Source: Candidatus Symbiopectobacterium sp. NZEC151
Lineage (GTDB): Bacteria > Pseudomonadota > Gammaproteobacteria > Enterobacterales > Enterobacteriaceae
Direction: 5' to 3'
DNA: 64,000 nucleotides
Assembly (NCBI RefSeq): GCF_025962655.1
Contig: NZ_JAGFPE010000006.1
Coordinates: forward strand, 124,001-188,000
Shown here: piece after piece, positions 18,744 through 27,978 of the stretch
Numbering within the stretch: position 1 is the first letter of the stretch
Layout: every line of letters starts with the position of its first letter
Notes under the pieces: generated by a model
Database searches by the model: none
What the model saw: the letters and a program-made list of their open reading frames with translations, nothing else
What the model was told of the DNA's origin: nothing
Position numbers and translations under genes: made by a program

Positions 18744-19064
18744 TGATTGAACCCTGCATAAGTTGCGCTTACTCGGATGAGCACGACAATTGTAATGCAG
18801 ATGCATTGCACAATGCAAATGCATTAATCTTACTAAAAACAGACTTTGAACCGACGGTTAACCTGCTCCCCGTTGATTGACACACAGTGGTAATGACCAT
18901 TGCAGCACCAAACGGTCGGACTGCTGGGCATCAGGTCTGCTATGCATGAGCAACAAACGTAACGTTCGTTCATCTAACAATAAGGCACTGGCATCAAGAA
19001 CGCTGGTACTCTTTCTCCCCTCAGGCCGATACAAACCGCTACGACCATTTTCCTAAGAGAGAGA
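18744..19064. other. prlF upstream region and spacer
   Basis: Holds the prlF-yhaV operator palindromes at 18794-18825 and, presumably, the promoter. The rest, up to the AAGAGAGAGA ribosome site of the next plus-strand gene, shows no gene or RNA that I recognise. Confidence 0.5.
18794..18825 (-). promoter_or_regulatory. Tandem palindromic operators of prlF-yhaV
   Basis: Two near-identical 14-bp sites, AATGCAgaTGCATT (18794-18807) and AATGCAaaTGCATT (18812-18825), each a perfect 6-bp inverted repeat with a 2-bp centre, spaced 18 bp start to start. They lie about 50-80 bp upstream of prlF. AbrB-type antitoxins bind such repeated palindromes for autorepression; binding here is inferred. Confidence 0.65.
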
Positions 19065-19628
19065 ATGATGAACTATCAGGAGACATTGCAGCAGTTATTA
19101 TTAAACGACCCGATAAGAATGAAGGCTCTGCGCGCTGCGCGGGGGTTAACACTGCGTGATGGCTGGATCGGCGCTGGGTTTGTGCGGGATGCCGTGTGGG
19201 ATCACCGGCACGGGTATGGGCAAAGGCCGGTATCGGGTGATGTGGATGTTGTCTGGTTCGATGCCGAACGCGATGATCCGGCTTACGATCGCGACCTGCA
19301 AGAGAAACTGGGTCAACAAACACCTGAGTTCAACTGGTCGGTGAAGAATCAAGCCAGAATGCATCAACGTAACGGTAATGCTCCTTATCGCTCAACAGAA
19401 AATGCGCTGCTGTATTGGCCTGAGACCGCAACGGCTGTCGCCGCCAGAGTGGGAGATAACAATATTATTGAGATTCTAGCGCCCTATGGGCTCGACGATC
19501 TGTTTGAACTGCGTCTACGACCGACGCCGCCTTTTGAGCATGACAAGTTAGCTGTTTTCAGGCAACGCGTCGTTGCAAAACGGTGGATGGAGCGTTATCC
19601 CCTGTTGCAGCTTATCGCTCCCGCCTAA
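19065..19628 (+). CDS. Nucleotidyltransferase-like protein (COG3575/DUF925 type)
   Basis: A 187-residue soluble protein. GAGFVRDAVWD (residues 37-47) and GDVDVVWFD (58-66) make up the G-x(n)-DxD signature of polymerase-beta-type nucleotidyltransferases, as found in the DUF925 family. The C-terminal half (FELRLRPTPPFEHDKLAVFRQR) is the conserved family tail. The biological substrate is unknown for this family. Either ATG at 19065 or 19068 could start it after AAGAGAGAGA. It stands alone and is convergent with the LysR gene. Confidence 0.8.
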   Translation: MMNYQETLQQLLLNDPIRMKALRAARGLTLRDGWIGAGFVRDAVWDHRHGYGQRPVSGDVDVVWFDAERDDPAYDRDLQEKLGQQTPEFNWSVKNQARMHQRNGNAPYRSTENALLYWPETATAVAARVGDNNIIEILAPYGLDDLFELRLRPTPPFEHDKLAVFRQRVVAKRWMERYPLLQLIAPA

Positions 19629-19694
19629 TCACAACAGGTGAATGCGGAATTATCATTATTTACTCATTACTTATTGACGGTTGAGGCCGATATT

Positions 19695-20570
19695 TTAATC
19701 CAGACACTGGTGCATGCAGTCAATGAACATGTTCATCGCAGGGCTCACCGTTCTGCCTGCATGATAGGCACAAAGCGCAGTAATCGATGGCGGAGTCTCG
19801 GAAAATGGCAGCTCCTGCAACTCGCCCGATGCCAGTTCCCGCAACACACTGAAACGTGGCAAAAACGAAATCCCCAGATTACTGGCCACACATTGCTTTA
19901 TGCTCTCAATGCTCCAGAGTTCAATGGTGTTCTCAAGCGTTATCTTTCTCTCGCGAAGCGCAGACTCAAAAATTTGTCTGAACACACACTGAGGCTCATT
20001 GATAATGAAGCTGACCGGAATGTGCTGCTCCCTTTGCGTAAAATCGACGTGCTGAAGCTGCGGGGATGCAACAAGCACCAGCTCCTGTTGCCCGAAATAT
20101 TCCATGTGCAGCGCATCATCATTTCCGACGCGATAAAAAACGCCCAGATCCGTATGGTCAGCCAGCAGAGAATCACGAATGACATAGCAGTTAACCGACT
20201 GAAGCGACAGACGAACTTTTGGCGCTTTTTCCCTGAATAACCGGAGAACGTCCGGCATTTTATAGGCCAGCAGCGTTTCCCCTACCATGATCCGCAAATC
20301 CCCGGCGATATCTTCCTCACGGGAAGAAATCTGACGGATCCCGTCCAGTACACGCGTCAGTTCCCTCACCCTTGGCAGCAGTAATTTCCCGGCAGGTGTT
20401 AATACCATACGGCGACCCACTTTCTCAAAAACCGGGTACGCCAGTTCCTGTTCTAACTGCTGGATCTGAAAAGTAATGGTCGATTGGGTACAGCACAGTT
20501 TCCGGGCGGCTTGTGCAAAAGAGCCCTCCTCAACCACCGTTTTGAAGGTAATGAAGCGACGCAGATCCAT
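19695..20570 (-). CDS. LysR-family transcriptional regulator
   Basis: A 291-residue regulator. The N-terminal winged helix-turn-helix (residues 1-60: FITFKTVVEEGSFAQAARKL, then CCTQSTITFQIQQLEQEL) is typical LysR, and the rest is the periplasmic-binding-protein-like effector domain. The start at 20570 (MDLRRF) is preceded by GGGAG and gives the normal family length; an upstream ATG at 20618 would add 16 residues without a ribosome site. It is divergent from a LysE-type exporter 105 bp away, with an inverted repeat in the shared spacer, so it most likely controls that gene. The effector is unknown, perhaps an amino acid. Confidence 0.9.
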   Translation of the reverse strand: MDLRRFITFKTVVEEGSFAQAARKLCCTQSTITFQIQQLEQELAYPVFEKVGRRMVLTPAGKLLLPRVRELTRVLDGIRQISSREEDIAGDLRIMVGETLLAYKMPDVLRLFREKAPKVRLSLQSVNCYVIRDSLLADHTDLGVFYRVGNDDALHMEYFGQQELVLVASPQLQHVDFTQREQHIPVSFIINEPQCVFRQIFESALRERKITLENTIELWSIESIKQCVASNLGISFLPRFSVLRELASGELQELPFSETPPSITALCAYHAGRTVSPAMNMFIDCMHQCLD

Positions 20571-20612
20571 ACAGCTCCCAAACATATCGAAATATTGAAA
20601 ATCTGACATTGA

Positions 20613-20636
20613 AAACATTCGCTTTTTTGAATGTTT
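20613..20636. promoter_or_regulatory. Inverted repeat in LysR/LysE divergent promoter
   Basis: AAACATTC (20613-20620) and GAATGTTT (20629-20636) form a perfect 8-bp inverted repeat with an 8-bp T-rich centre, located between the divergent lysR-type and lysE-type genes. The size and position suit a LysR operator. Confidence 0.5.
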
Positions 20637-20675
20637 CTGGGCGGATAATATGCGGCAGGACTAAGGAGATCACAA

Positions 20676-21263
20676 GTGACATCAACCATTATCAGTGGGT
20701 TTTTAACCTACACATTGATTACTGCATTGACCCCCGGCCCCAACAACATCCTGGCGCTTAGCTCGGTAAATCAGTATGGCCTGCGCCGCAGTATTCGCGT
20801 GTTGATGGGCATGAGCGCGGGGTTTCTAGTGCTTATGCTTGCCTGCGGCGCGTTTACCTTTACGCTGATTAGCCTTCTTCCTTCATTAACCCGATGGCTG
20901 GTCTGGATCGGTGCGGGATATATCCTCTGGCTGGCATGGCGCATTGCGACCCATGCGCCAACCACAGCAAACGGCAGCGGGCACCCTCTCAGTTTTTGGG
21001 TAAGTTTTTGGCTGCAATTTGCTAACGTTAAGATCATTCTTTACGGTATCACCGCCTTGTCTGCATTCGTTTTACCCTATACACAGGATATTTTTTGGGT
21101 AACGGCAGTCAGCATCCTTTTGGCGGTGATTGGCTGTGTGGGAAATCTGGTCTGGGCGCTGGCGGGGCATCTGTTCCAGTCGCTTTTCCGCAGGCATGGT
21201 CAGGTGGTCAATCTGGTGCTGGCTTTGTTGCTGGTTTACTGTGCCGCCCGGATGTTTTTCTGA
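20676..21263 (+). CDS. LysE/RhtB-family amino-acid exporter
   Basis: A 195-residue inner-membrane protein with about six hydrophobic helices. The family signature ALTPGPNNILALSS lies near residues 17-30, with WIGAGYILWLAWR near 74-86. The family exports amino acids such as lysine, homoserine, threonine or cysteine; the actual substrate cannot be read from sequence. The GTG start follows AAGGAG at good spacing. The neighbouring divergent LysR gene is the likely regulator. Confidence 0.9.
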   Translation: MTSTIISGFLTYTLITALTPGPNNILALSSVNQYGLRRSIRVLMGMSAGFLVLMLACGAFTFTLISLLPSLTRWLVWIGAGYILWLAWRIATHAPTTANGSGHPLSFWVSFWLQFANVKIILYGITALSAFVLPYTQDIFWVTAVSILLAVIGCVGNLVWALAGHLFQSLFRRHGQVVNLVLALLLVYCAARMFF

Positions 21264-21387
21264 CGCATTCTGAATTGCCCAGCCGTTCAGGGAGATGACG
21301 AAACCCAAAAGCTTCATAGCGTCGAACATCATCCTTCCGTTCGTCGAGCGTTTCGAGATAGCAGGCGCGGTAATTCAAGCAACCGCT

Positions 21388-21792
21388 TTAGACGATTTCC
21401 GCATTCAATAGATCGGTACCGTAAGAGTTGTCGATGGTGCACAGCCAACGGTTATCGCTTTCCTGGCGAAAGACATAGGTAGCACGACGCGTTGTCTCTA
21501 CCGTCCCACCTTGTCCGTCGGGGAAACGGAGCAATGTTTCCATAATAACCAGCGCATTTCCGCCACCTTCAATGACCTGCATTTCGCCCTGTTTCACGAC
21601 AAGTTGATCCTGAAAGTAATCAGAGATGGCAATAAAGGCTTTCCTGATGTTCTCTTTTCCTTTCACGATCATGCCTGGCTTAACCACCAGCGCGGCGTCT
21701 TCAGAATAGTGATCCATCAGTGAGTCAAAGTCTCTCTTGGAGATCGCCACATCACAGGATTCAATGATGTGGCGTAACGGATGTGAGTGCAT
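21388..21792 (-). CDS. NTF2/SnoaL-fold protein (DUF4440/SgcJ-like)
   Basis: A 134-residue soluble protein with the cone-shaped NTF2-like fold pattern: an N-terminal helix (ISKRDFDSLMDHYSEDAALV), then curved strands ending in RATYVFRQESDNRWLCTIDN. Members range from steroid isomerases to calcium/calmodulin-kinase association domains and polyketide cyclases, so no reaction can be assigned. The gene is monocistronic, between the LysE gene and the ABC operon. Confidence 0.75.
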   Translation of the reverse strand: MHSHPLRHIIESCDVAISKRDFDSLMDHYSEDAALVVKPGMIVKGKENIRKAFIAISDYFQDQLVVKQGEMQVIEGGGNALVIMETLLRFPDGQGGTVETTRRATYVFRQESDNRWLCTIDNSYGTDLLNAEIV

Positions 21793-21894
21793 GCAAATCT
21801 ATCCTGCTAAGTGACTGTCCGTGTTTACTCTATCACCAAGTCACCCGCATGATCAGATCCGGTTATTCATCTCAGCACAGGGATATTATGGCTA

Positions 21895-23511
21895 TCACGC
21901 CGCCGACACCTGCCACTCACGCCCCGGAATCGCCTCCAGCAGTTGCCGGGTATAGGCATGCTGCGGCTGCTGATACACCTGATAGGTTGGCCCTTGCTCC
22001 ACAATCTTGCCGGATTTCATCACGATAATGCGATCGCACACTTGTGCTGCCACGCGCAGATCGTGGGTGATAAAAATCAGCGACAAGCCCAGACGTTGCC
22101 GTAAATCCGCTAGCAGCGCCAGCACCTGCGCTTGCACAGAGACGTCTAACGCCGATACCGGTTCATCAGCCACCAGAATCTTCGGTTCCACCGCCAGTGC
22201 ACGCGCCAAACCAATGCGCTGACGCTGGCCGCCGGAGAATTCATGGGGATAACGGTGTATCGCGCCAGCGTCCAATCCCACCAGCGCAAACAACGCTTTG
22301 ACCTTCTCCAGCGCCTGCGCGCGCGGCACACCGCGAATCAACAGCCCTTTGGCAGCGATTTCGCCCACCGTTTGACGCGGGTTCAACGAGGCAAACGGAT
22401 CCTGAAACACCATCTGAATATCCCGGCTCTGTTCACGCAGCGCGCGAGATTTCAGTTGGGCCAGATCGTGCCCGTCAAAGTGAATTTCGCCGGAATCCGG
22501 CTGATATAACCGCACGATGCAGCGCGCCAGCGTCGATTTGCCGGAGCCGCTTTCACCGACAATACCCAGCGTACTGCCCTGTGGCAGCGTCAGGCTGACA
22601 TCCTGCACCGCAGCCACCTGCCGCTGGCGACGACGAAACAGCCCCGGCTCGCGGAAGGTTTTATTGATGTTTTTCAAGGTGAGCAGCGCGGACTGTTCCT
22701 GCGTCGGACGCGGCAGCGCCGGATGCAGCGACGGCACAGCGGCAATCAGCGAACGGGTATATTCATGGCGTGGTGCATACAACACTTGCGCCGCCGGGCC
22801 TTGCTCCACCAGTTCACCGTGGCGCATTACCGCCACGCGATCGGCAATATCAGCCACTACCCCGAAATCATGGGTAATGAACAGTACTGAGGTACCGCGC
22901 CGCTGCTGTAACTCACGAATCAAGCGCAGAATCTGTGCCTGTGTGGTCACATCCAGCGCGGTCGTCGGTTCATCCGCGATCAGCACCAGCGGTTCGAGCG
23001 CCAGCGCCATCGCGATCATCACGCGCTGGCGTTGGCCGCCAGAAAGCTGGTGCGGATAGGCACGCACCGTGGCGGTCGGTTCGGGAATATGCACATCTTC
23101 CAGCAAGCGCAGCACGCGCGCGTCCACGTCCTGCTTGGTCAGTTTGGGGCGATGGATAAGAAACATTTCGGCAATTTGGTCACCTACCCGGTGCAGCGGA
23201 TTAAGCGCCGTCATCGGGTCCTGAAAAATCATGCCGATACGCGCACCGCGCCACTGACGGAGCTCTTCTTGCGTAAGTTGCAGCAGGTCACGCCCTTCAA
23301 AGGTAATGCTGCCCTGTGTCGGTTGTACCCGCTCCGGCAGCAAACCCATAATGGCGCTGGCGGTCATGGATTTGCCCGATCCGCTCTCGCCTACCACGCA
23401 CAAAATTTCGTTATAGCGTAAGTCCAGCGACAGGTCGCGCAACGCCCAGGGGCGATCGGCATCCGGCGGCAACGCCACGCTGAGATGATTAATGGATAAC
23501 AGTACGCTCAT
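21895..23511 (-). CDS. Peptide-type ABC transporter, fused double ATPase
   Basis: A 538-residue protein containing two complete ABC cassettes, equivalent to DppD plus DppF in one chain (as in YejF or GsiA). Each half has a Walker A (GESGSGKS near residues 39-46 and again near 316-323), an [16 protein letters not shown] signature and a Walker B followed by ADEP. It powers import by the two permeases encoded just upstream, and its start overlaps the preceding permease stop by 4 bp. It is the last gene of the four-gene minus-strand operon starting at 26950. Confidence 0.93.
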   Translation of the reverse strand: MSVLLSINHLSVALPPDADRPWALRDLSLDLRYNEILCVVGESGSGKSMTASAIMGLLPERVQPTQGSITFEGRDLLQLTQEELRQWRGARIGMIFQDPMTALNPLHRVGDQIAEMFLIHRPKLTKQDVDARVLRLLEDVHIPEPTATVRAYPHQLSGGQRQRVMIAMALALEPLVLIADEPTTALDVTTQAQILRLIRELQQRRGTSVLFITHDFGVVADIADRVAVMRHGELVEQGPAAQVLYAPRHEYTRSLIAAVPSLHPALPRPTQEQSALLTLKNINKTFREPGLFRRRQRQVAAVQDVSLTLPQGSTLGIVGESGSGKSTLARCIVRLYQPDSGEIHFDGHDLAQLKSRALREQSRDIQMVFQDPFASLNPRQTVGEIAAKGLLIRGVPRAQALEKVKALFALVGLDAGAIHRYPHEFSGGQRQRIGLARALAVEPKILVADEPVSALDVSVQAQVLALLADLRQRLGLSLIFITHDLRVAAQVCDRIIVMKSGKIVEQGPTYQVYQQPQHAYTRQLLEAIPGREWQVSAA

Positions 23512-24341
23512 CGGTTTCTCAGCCTTGGGTTCAATGCATCATTCAGCCCCTGTCCCACCAGAGAGACAGCGAGCACGGTCAATAAGATAGCCACGCCGGG
23601 AATGGCAGAAACGTACCATTCCTGTCGCAATACGCTGCGTCCACCACCAATCAGGTTGCCCCACGACGGCACGTTGGGATCGGACAAGTTCAGGAACGCC
23701 AGCGCGCTCTCCAAGAGAATCGCCACCGCCATGATCACACTGGCGTACACCACGATGGGCGGCAGTGCGTTAGGCAAAATCTCTCTGAACACGATGGGCA
23801 TGTCACGCATCCCCAATGAGCGCACCGCTTGCACAAACTCGCGGTGGCGCAGTGACAGAAACTCGGCCCGCGTCAACCGCGCCGCAGGCGGCCAGGAGAC
23901 CACGCCAATCGCCAGAATCACCGTTGACAGCGTAGAACCAAATACCGCCACCAACACCAGCAGCAACAAGAAGTTAGGCAGGATCTGAAACGCTTCGGTC
24001 AAGCGCATCAGCATGTCGTCTACCACGCCGCCGTAAAAACCGGCCAACGCGCCTACCACGATGCCAATGACGATGGCGATCGCTGTCGCCACCACGCCAA
24101 TGGTGAGAGAGACGCGCGCGCCGTGGAAGATCTGCGCAGCAATATCGCGCCCGGTATGGTCGGTGCCGAACAGGAAGCGGGCGTTATGCAGTGGCCACTG
24201 CAACGGACGCCCAGCCAAGCGCAGCGGATCGGCCGGGAAAAACCAGCCCGCGGAGAGCGCCATGCCGATCACCAGCACCAACAGGATCAAACCAAACAGC
24301 GCGCTCGGGCTGCGCGCATAGCGTTTAAAAAAGTTCACCAT
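23508..24341 (-). CDS. Peptide-type ABC transporter permease (DppC-like)
   Basis: A 277-residue inner-membrane permease with about six helices and the EAA-like loop of the DppC/OppC family (VRSLGMRDMPIVFREILPNA). The N-terminal helix is followed by the FLFGTDHTGRDIAAQIFHGA stretch typical of the C-type permease. It overlaps the ATPase gene by 4 bp and abuts the B-type permease (1-bp overlap at 24341), showing tight translational coupling. Confidence 0.92.
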   Translation of the reverse strand: MVNFFKRYARSPSALFGLILLVLVIGMALSAGWFFPADPLRLAGRPLQWPLHNARFLFGTDHTGRDIAAQIFHGARVSLTIGVVATAIAIVIGIVVGALAGFYGGVVDDMLMRLTEAFQILPNFLLLLVLVAVFGSTLSTVILAIGVVSWPPAARLTRAEFLSLRHREFVQAVRSLGMRDMPIVFREILPNALPPIVVYASVIMAVAILLESALAFLNLSDPNVPSWGNLIGGGRSVLRQEWYVSAIPGVAILLTVLAVSLVGQGLNDALNPRLRNR

Positions 24342-25318
24342 CAGCCTTCACCTGCAATACGGGGGTCCAACCGGGCATACAGCAGGTCCACCAGAAAATT
24401 GATTGCTATCACTAACAGCGCAGAGACAAACACAATGCCGAGCAGGGTGTTCAAGTCACGCTGCATCACCGACTCATAGGCCAAGCGTCCCAGCCCTGGC
24501 AGAGCGAACACGCTCTCTACCACGACCGACCCGCCCAGCATGGTGCCGGTTTGCAACCCAATCAGCGTCACCAGCGGCAACAGCGCATTACGCAGCACGT
24601 GGCGTACCACGATGCGCGTCTCCGGCACGCCTTTGGCACGGGCGGTACGCACAAAATCCAGCGTCGACACTTCCAGCATCGATGCGCGCATAATGCGCAG
24701 ATAAATCGCCAGAAAAATCAGTGCCAGTGTTAACGTCGGCAGCACCAGATGGTGGGCGATATCCAGCACTCTGGCCCAGCCCGTCAGCCCGCTGGCGATG
24801 GTTTCAAAACCGCCGGAAGGGAGCCAATCGAGGTAGATGGAAAACAGGAAGATGCCCATCAGCCCGAACCAGAATGAGGGCGTGGCGTAGCAGATCAGGC
24901 CCAACAGGGAGATCACCGTGTCCTGCCAGCGGTTAACCCGCCGGGCAGACACAATGCCCAGCACCATCCCGACCGGGATGGCAAAAGCGAGTGAGGTCCC
25001 CATCAGCAGCAGCGTGACAGGCAAACGCTCAGCAATCACACTGGCGACCGGTTTGCCGTAAATGGCCGACTGCCCGAGATCGAGGTGCGCCAGCCGCCAC
25101 AGATAGTCCCACAGCCGTACCGAGGTAGATTGATCGAGCGCATAGTAGCGGCGCAGTTCCTCAATCATGGTGGGGTCGGCACCGCCGACCTGTGCCACCA
25201 GCGCATCAACGGTATCGCCCGGTGCCAGTTGCAGTAGCAGAAACAACCCGACCAGAATCAACAGCAGCGCGGGTAGCGCTGCTGCCAAGCGGCGACCGCT
25301 CAGCAGTAACAGCCTCAT
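24341..25318 (-). CDS. Peptide-type ABC transporter permease (DppB-like)
   Basis: A 325-residue inner-membrane permease of the DppB/OppB family. It begins with the usual N-terminal helix, and carries TARAKGVPETRIVVRHVLRN (the EAA-type loop contacting the ATPase) and GGSVVVESVFALPGLGRLAY. It partners with the C-type permease encoded next. It begins 6 bp after the binding-protein stop, so the whole transporter is one operon. Confidence 0.92.
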   Translation of the reverse strand: MRLLLLSGRRLAAALPALLLILVGLFLLLQLAPGDTVDALVAQVGGADPTMIEELRRYYALDQSTSVRLWDYLWRLAHLDLGQSAIYGKPVASVIAERLPVTLLLMGTSLAFAIPVGMVLGIVSARRVNRWQDTVISLLGLICYATPSFWFGLMGIFLFSIYLDWLPSGGFETIASGLTGWARVLDIAHHLVLPTLTLALIFLAIYLRIMRASMLEVSTLDFVRTARAKGVPETRIVVRHVLRNALLPLVTLIGLQTGTMLGGSVVVESVFALPGLGRLAYESVMQRDLNTLLGIVFVSALLVIAINFLVDLLYARLDPRIAGEG

Positions 25319-25324
25319 CGGTGA

Positions 25325-26950
25325 TTAACCCTCTAACCAGGTGTCATGCCAACTGCTGGAAGGCCAGCGCGCGGTGTTCAATGCGTTCTTCACCTTCTTA
25401 TTGATGACGGTGAGGAACTGGCGCTCGGTGGCAAACCACACCGGGAATTGCTCGTTCACCTGCGCGACCAGCGTGGCATACAGCTCACGGCGCTTCTGCG
25501 GATCGACTTCTGACGCGGCATCATCAATCAGCTTGTCGATAGCATCAGACTGCCAGCCATATTGGTTGGTCCAGGGCGCCCCCGCCGGGCTGCCGGAACG
25601 CAGCCACACCGTGGTGGAAACCGCCGGATCGCCGCGATACTGGTGCCAGCCGGTGGCGATATCAAAATTGTGTTCTTTGTAGACCGCCGTCAATGCACCC
25701 GCGTAGTCGTAGTTGGCAATCTCCACTTTGATGCCCACTTCCGCCAGCGATTGCTGAATAAAGGTGGCAAACAGCGGCACGTCTTCACCGTTAACAATCT
25801 GCACCAGCTTCAGTGTGAAGCGCGTGCCGTTAGCCTGGCGGCGGTAGCCTGCTTCATCCAGCAACGCCTCTGCCTTTTTACGATCGAACGGATAGGGTTG
25901 CTTGCTGTTCGCCGGATAGAAGTTGGTGGCGGTAGACGGAATAATGCCGGTGGCGGGCTTACCTTGCCCATACAGGAAGTTTTCGATAAAGAACGGCACA
26001 TCGATGGCGTGAGCAATCGCGCGGCGCACGCGAATATCGGCAATCTCTTTACGCCGGAAGTTAAATTCCACGGTGTTGTTGAAGATGTTGCCTTCAGAAC
26101 CGCGCGGCGTGACCTCGAAATCCGGGTGGCGTTGCAGGCGATCCAGATCGGCCAGTGAGAGCTGCGAGTAGGCACTTAGCTGTACCTGCCCGGTTTCCAG
26201 CGCGGCGGTAGCGGCGGATTTGTCAGTGATAATGCGCCATACGATACGCTCAATGTAAGGCTGCCCTTCGCGCCAGTAGTCCGGGTTGCGCGTGGCGACG
26301 ATGTATTGTCCGCGTTCGTACTGCACAAACTTGAATGGCCCGGTGCCGATGGGCGCGGTGTTGGCCGGATTCTCCAGCACGTTGGTGTTTTCGTACACGT
26401 GGCGTGGCACTACATAGCCGAGATCCGCCAGCGCACGCAGCAGCAAGCCAATCGGCATTGGGCGTGAATAGTTGAACACCACGGTGTGGTCATCCGGCGT
26501 CTCTACCGTTTCCAGATACTGTTGCACCGCAGTGCCGTAGTTCAGGTGTTTTTTCCACAATTCCAACGCATTGTATTGCACGTCGCTGGCGGTAAACGGC
26601 TTGCCATCGTGCCATTTAACGCCCTGACGCAGCGTAAAGGTAATGCGTTTGCCGTCCGGCGAGGTTTGCCATCCTGTTGCCAGTTGCGGCACCACGTTGC
26701 CCAGCGCATCCAAGTCCACCAGAGATTCGATAATCTTGCTGGTGACGATGTATACCCCGGTGGAGGCGCGCAGCGCTGAGTTGAGAATACGCTGCTCAGA
26801 AGCCAGATGTACGCTCAGCGTGCCCCCTTTCACCGGGGTGCCCGCTGCCGTTGCACCGGTTCCCTGTGCGGCAGATAAATAAGAGGTAAAGGGCAACGTC
26901 GCCGTCACGGCGGCGGTCGAAAGCAATAAGCGTCTGCGGGTAATATTCAT
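25325..26950 (-). CDS. Extracytoplasmic solute-binding protein, family 5, with Tat-like signal
   Basis: A 541-residue SBP_bac_5 protein that captures a peptide or peptide-like ligand and delivers it to the DppBC-like permeases. The N-terminus reads MNITRRRLLLSTAAVTATL: a TRRRLLL twin-arginine pattern followed by a hydrophobic stretch and an SAA cleavage region, unlike the Sec signals of DppA or OppA. The family body is clear (GVKWHDGKPFTASDVQYN near residue 108, NFYPANSKQPYPFDRKKAEA near 340). It is first in its operon and divergent from the VOC/ProC genes 223 bp away, which suggests one pathway. Confidence 0.9.
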   Translation of the reverse strand: MNITRRRLLLSTAAVTATLPFTSYLSAAQGTGATAAGTPVKGGTLSVHLASEQRILNSALRASTGVYIVTSKIIESLVDLDALGNVVPQLATGWQTSPDGKRITFTLRQGVKWHDGKPFTASDVQYNALELWKKHLNYGTAVQQYLETVETPDDHTVVFNYSRPMPIGLLLRALADLGYVVPRHVYENTNVLENPANTAPIGTGPFKFVQYERGQYIVATRNPDYWREGQPYIERIVWRIITDKSAATAALETGQVQLSAYSQLSLADLDRLQRHPDFEVTPRGSEGNIFNNTVEFNFRRKEIADIRVRRAIAHAIDVPFFIENFLYGQGKPATGIIPSTATNFYPANSKQPYPFDRKKAEALLDEAGYRRQANGTRFTLKLVQIVNGEDVPLFATFIQQSLAEVGIKVEIANYDYAGALTAVYKEHNFDIATGWHQYRGDPAVSTTVWLRSGSPAGAPWTNQYGWQSDAIDKLIDDAASEVDPQKRRELYATLVAQVNEQFPVWFATERQFLTVINKKVKNALNTARWPSSSWHDTWLEG

Positions 26951-27173
26951 GAATCGTTACTCGAATTAAGAGGAGAATAACGCAGAGCATAAAGTCAGTA
27001 ATAATTATTATGTAAATGATGTTTCGTCATATCGAAAGAGGAATTTGGCATATATCAATTTTCGCATCGCTATATTCATTTTTCAGATAAGCAAAGATAA
27101 AAAAATTACTATCTAACTAGGGTTAATCTCTTTCTAATGTTCGAATCCTATTTTTAATTCCGCGAGGGAAACC
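26951..27173. promoter_or_regulatory. Divergent promoter region, ABC operon versus VOC-ProC operon
   Basis: A 223-bp AT-rich spacer between two divergent units, probably containing both promoters. A 12-bp palindrome TAATAATTATTA lies at 26999-27010. No regulator gene is adjacent. A TTGGCATATATC string was tested as a sigma-54 site, but it lacks the -12 GC. Confidence 0.45.
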
Positions 27174-27932
27174 ATGGCTACATTACGCTGGGATCACGCC
27201 GTACATTATGTCAACCACCTGGATGACGCGATTGCTACTTTTACCGATAACCAGCTGGTTGCGTTTCCCGGTGGTGCACACCCCGGTTGGGGCACTCACA
27301 ATGCGCTCAGTTATTTTGGCCTGACTTACCTCGAATTCCTGAGCATTCGTGATGCGCAGGAGCTGGAACAAGCGCAAGACTTTCTGCTGTCTCAGGACGC
27401 AAAGCGCTTGCTGCCGGAACAGCAGGTGCTCTACCGCGTGGCATTGCGCAGCGATGACATTGATACCACCCATCAGGCATTGCAGGAGCAGGGGTTAACC
27501 CTGTCGCCGATTGTGGATGGCAAGCGCCACGACAAACAGGGCAATCTGATCGAGTGGCGCATCTTCACCATCAGCGGTGATTTCCAGGGCGTGCCTTATC
27601 CCTTTGTCCTGCAATGGAAAACCAATGACGCCGCCCGTCTCGATTTCCTGCGCACCAACAATATCGACAGACCGCACCCGGTGGGTCAGGCTCGTCTTCA
27701 GGCGGCCATCTTCACGGTGCAGCATCCAGAGCAAGTGGCACAGCACTGGCAAAAGCTGTTCCAATTCCCAGCCAGTGAACACACGCCGACTACCCTGTAT
27801 ATCGATGAACAGCAATTTATTTTCCAAGCGGGTGAAGAGAACCGCCTCACGGCATTGCAAATCGCCACCGATAATGACGCCGTTAAAGGTCAATCGGTAA
27901 CGCTGGGCGGCGGCGAATATCAATTTGTTTAA
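27174..27932 (+). CDS. Glyoxalase_3-type VOC protein
   Basis: A 252-residue cytoplasmic protein of the glyoxalase-like (PF13468 type) VOC group. The N-terminal half reads RWDHAVHYVNHLDDAIATF, with His8 as a likely metal ligand, then GGAHPGWGTHNALSYFG and YLEFLSI with a potential Glu ligand, as in VOC metal sites. The second half repeats the fold more loosely. It could be an isomerase, lyase or dioxygenase-like enzyme; the reaction is not predictable. GAGGGAAACC precedes the ATG. It heads a three-gene unit with two ProC-family reductases and is divergent from the peptide-type importer. Confidence 0.85.
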   Translation: MATLRWDHAVHYVNHLDDAIATFTDNQLVAFPGGAHPGWGTHNALSYFGLTYLEFLSIRDAQELEQAQDFLLSQDAKRLLPEQQVLYRVALRSDDIDTTHQALQEQGLTLSPIVDGKRHDKQGNLIEWRIFTISGDFQGVPYPFVLQWKTNDAARLDFLRTNNIDRPHPVGQARLQAAIFTVQHPEQVAQHWQKLFQFPASEHTPTTLYIDEQQFIFQAGEENRLTALQIATDNDAVKGQSVTLGGGEYQFV

Positions 27933-27978
27933 TATTCACTCACTCGATTAAATAATTATCAGATAAAAAGACAGCACC

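Noticed and set aside
23602-25404. Several plus-strand frames opposite the ABC permeases
   Set aside because: They mirror the minus-strand genes, which have clear permease signatures and tight operon overlaps.
27051-27075. Sigma-54 site in the VOC/ABC divergent promoter (TTGGCATATATCAATTTT)
   Set aside because: The -24 half looks right, but the GC at the -12 position is missing at the required spacing.
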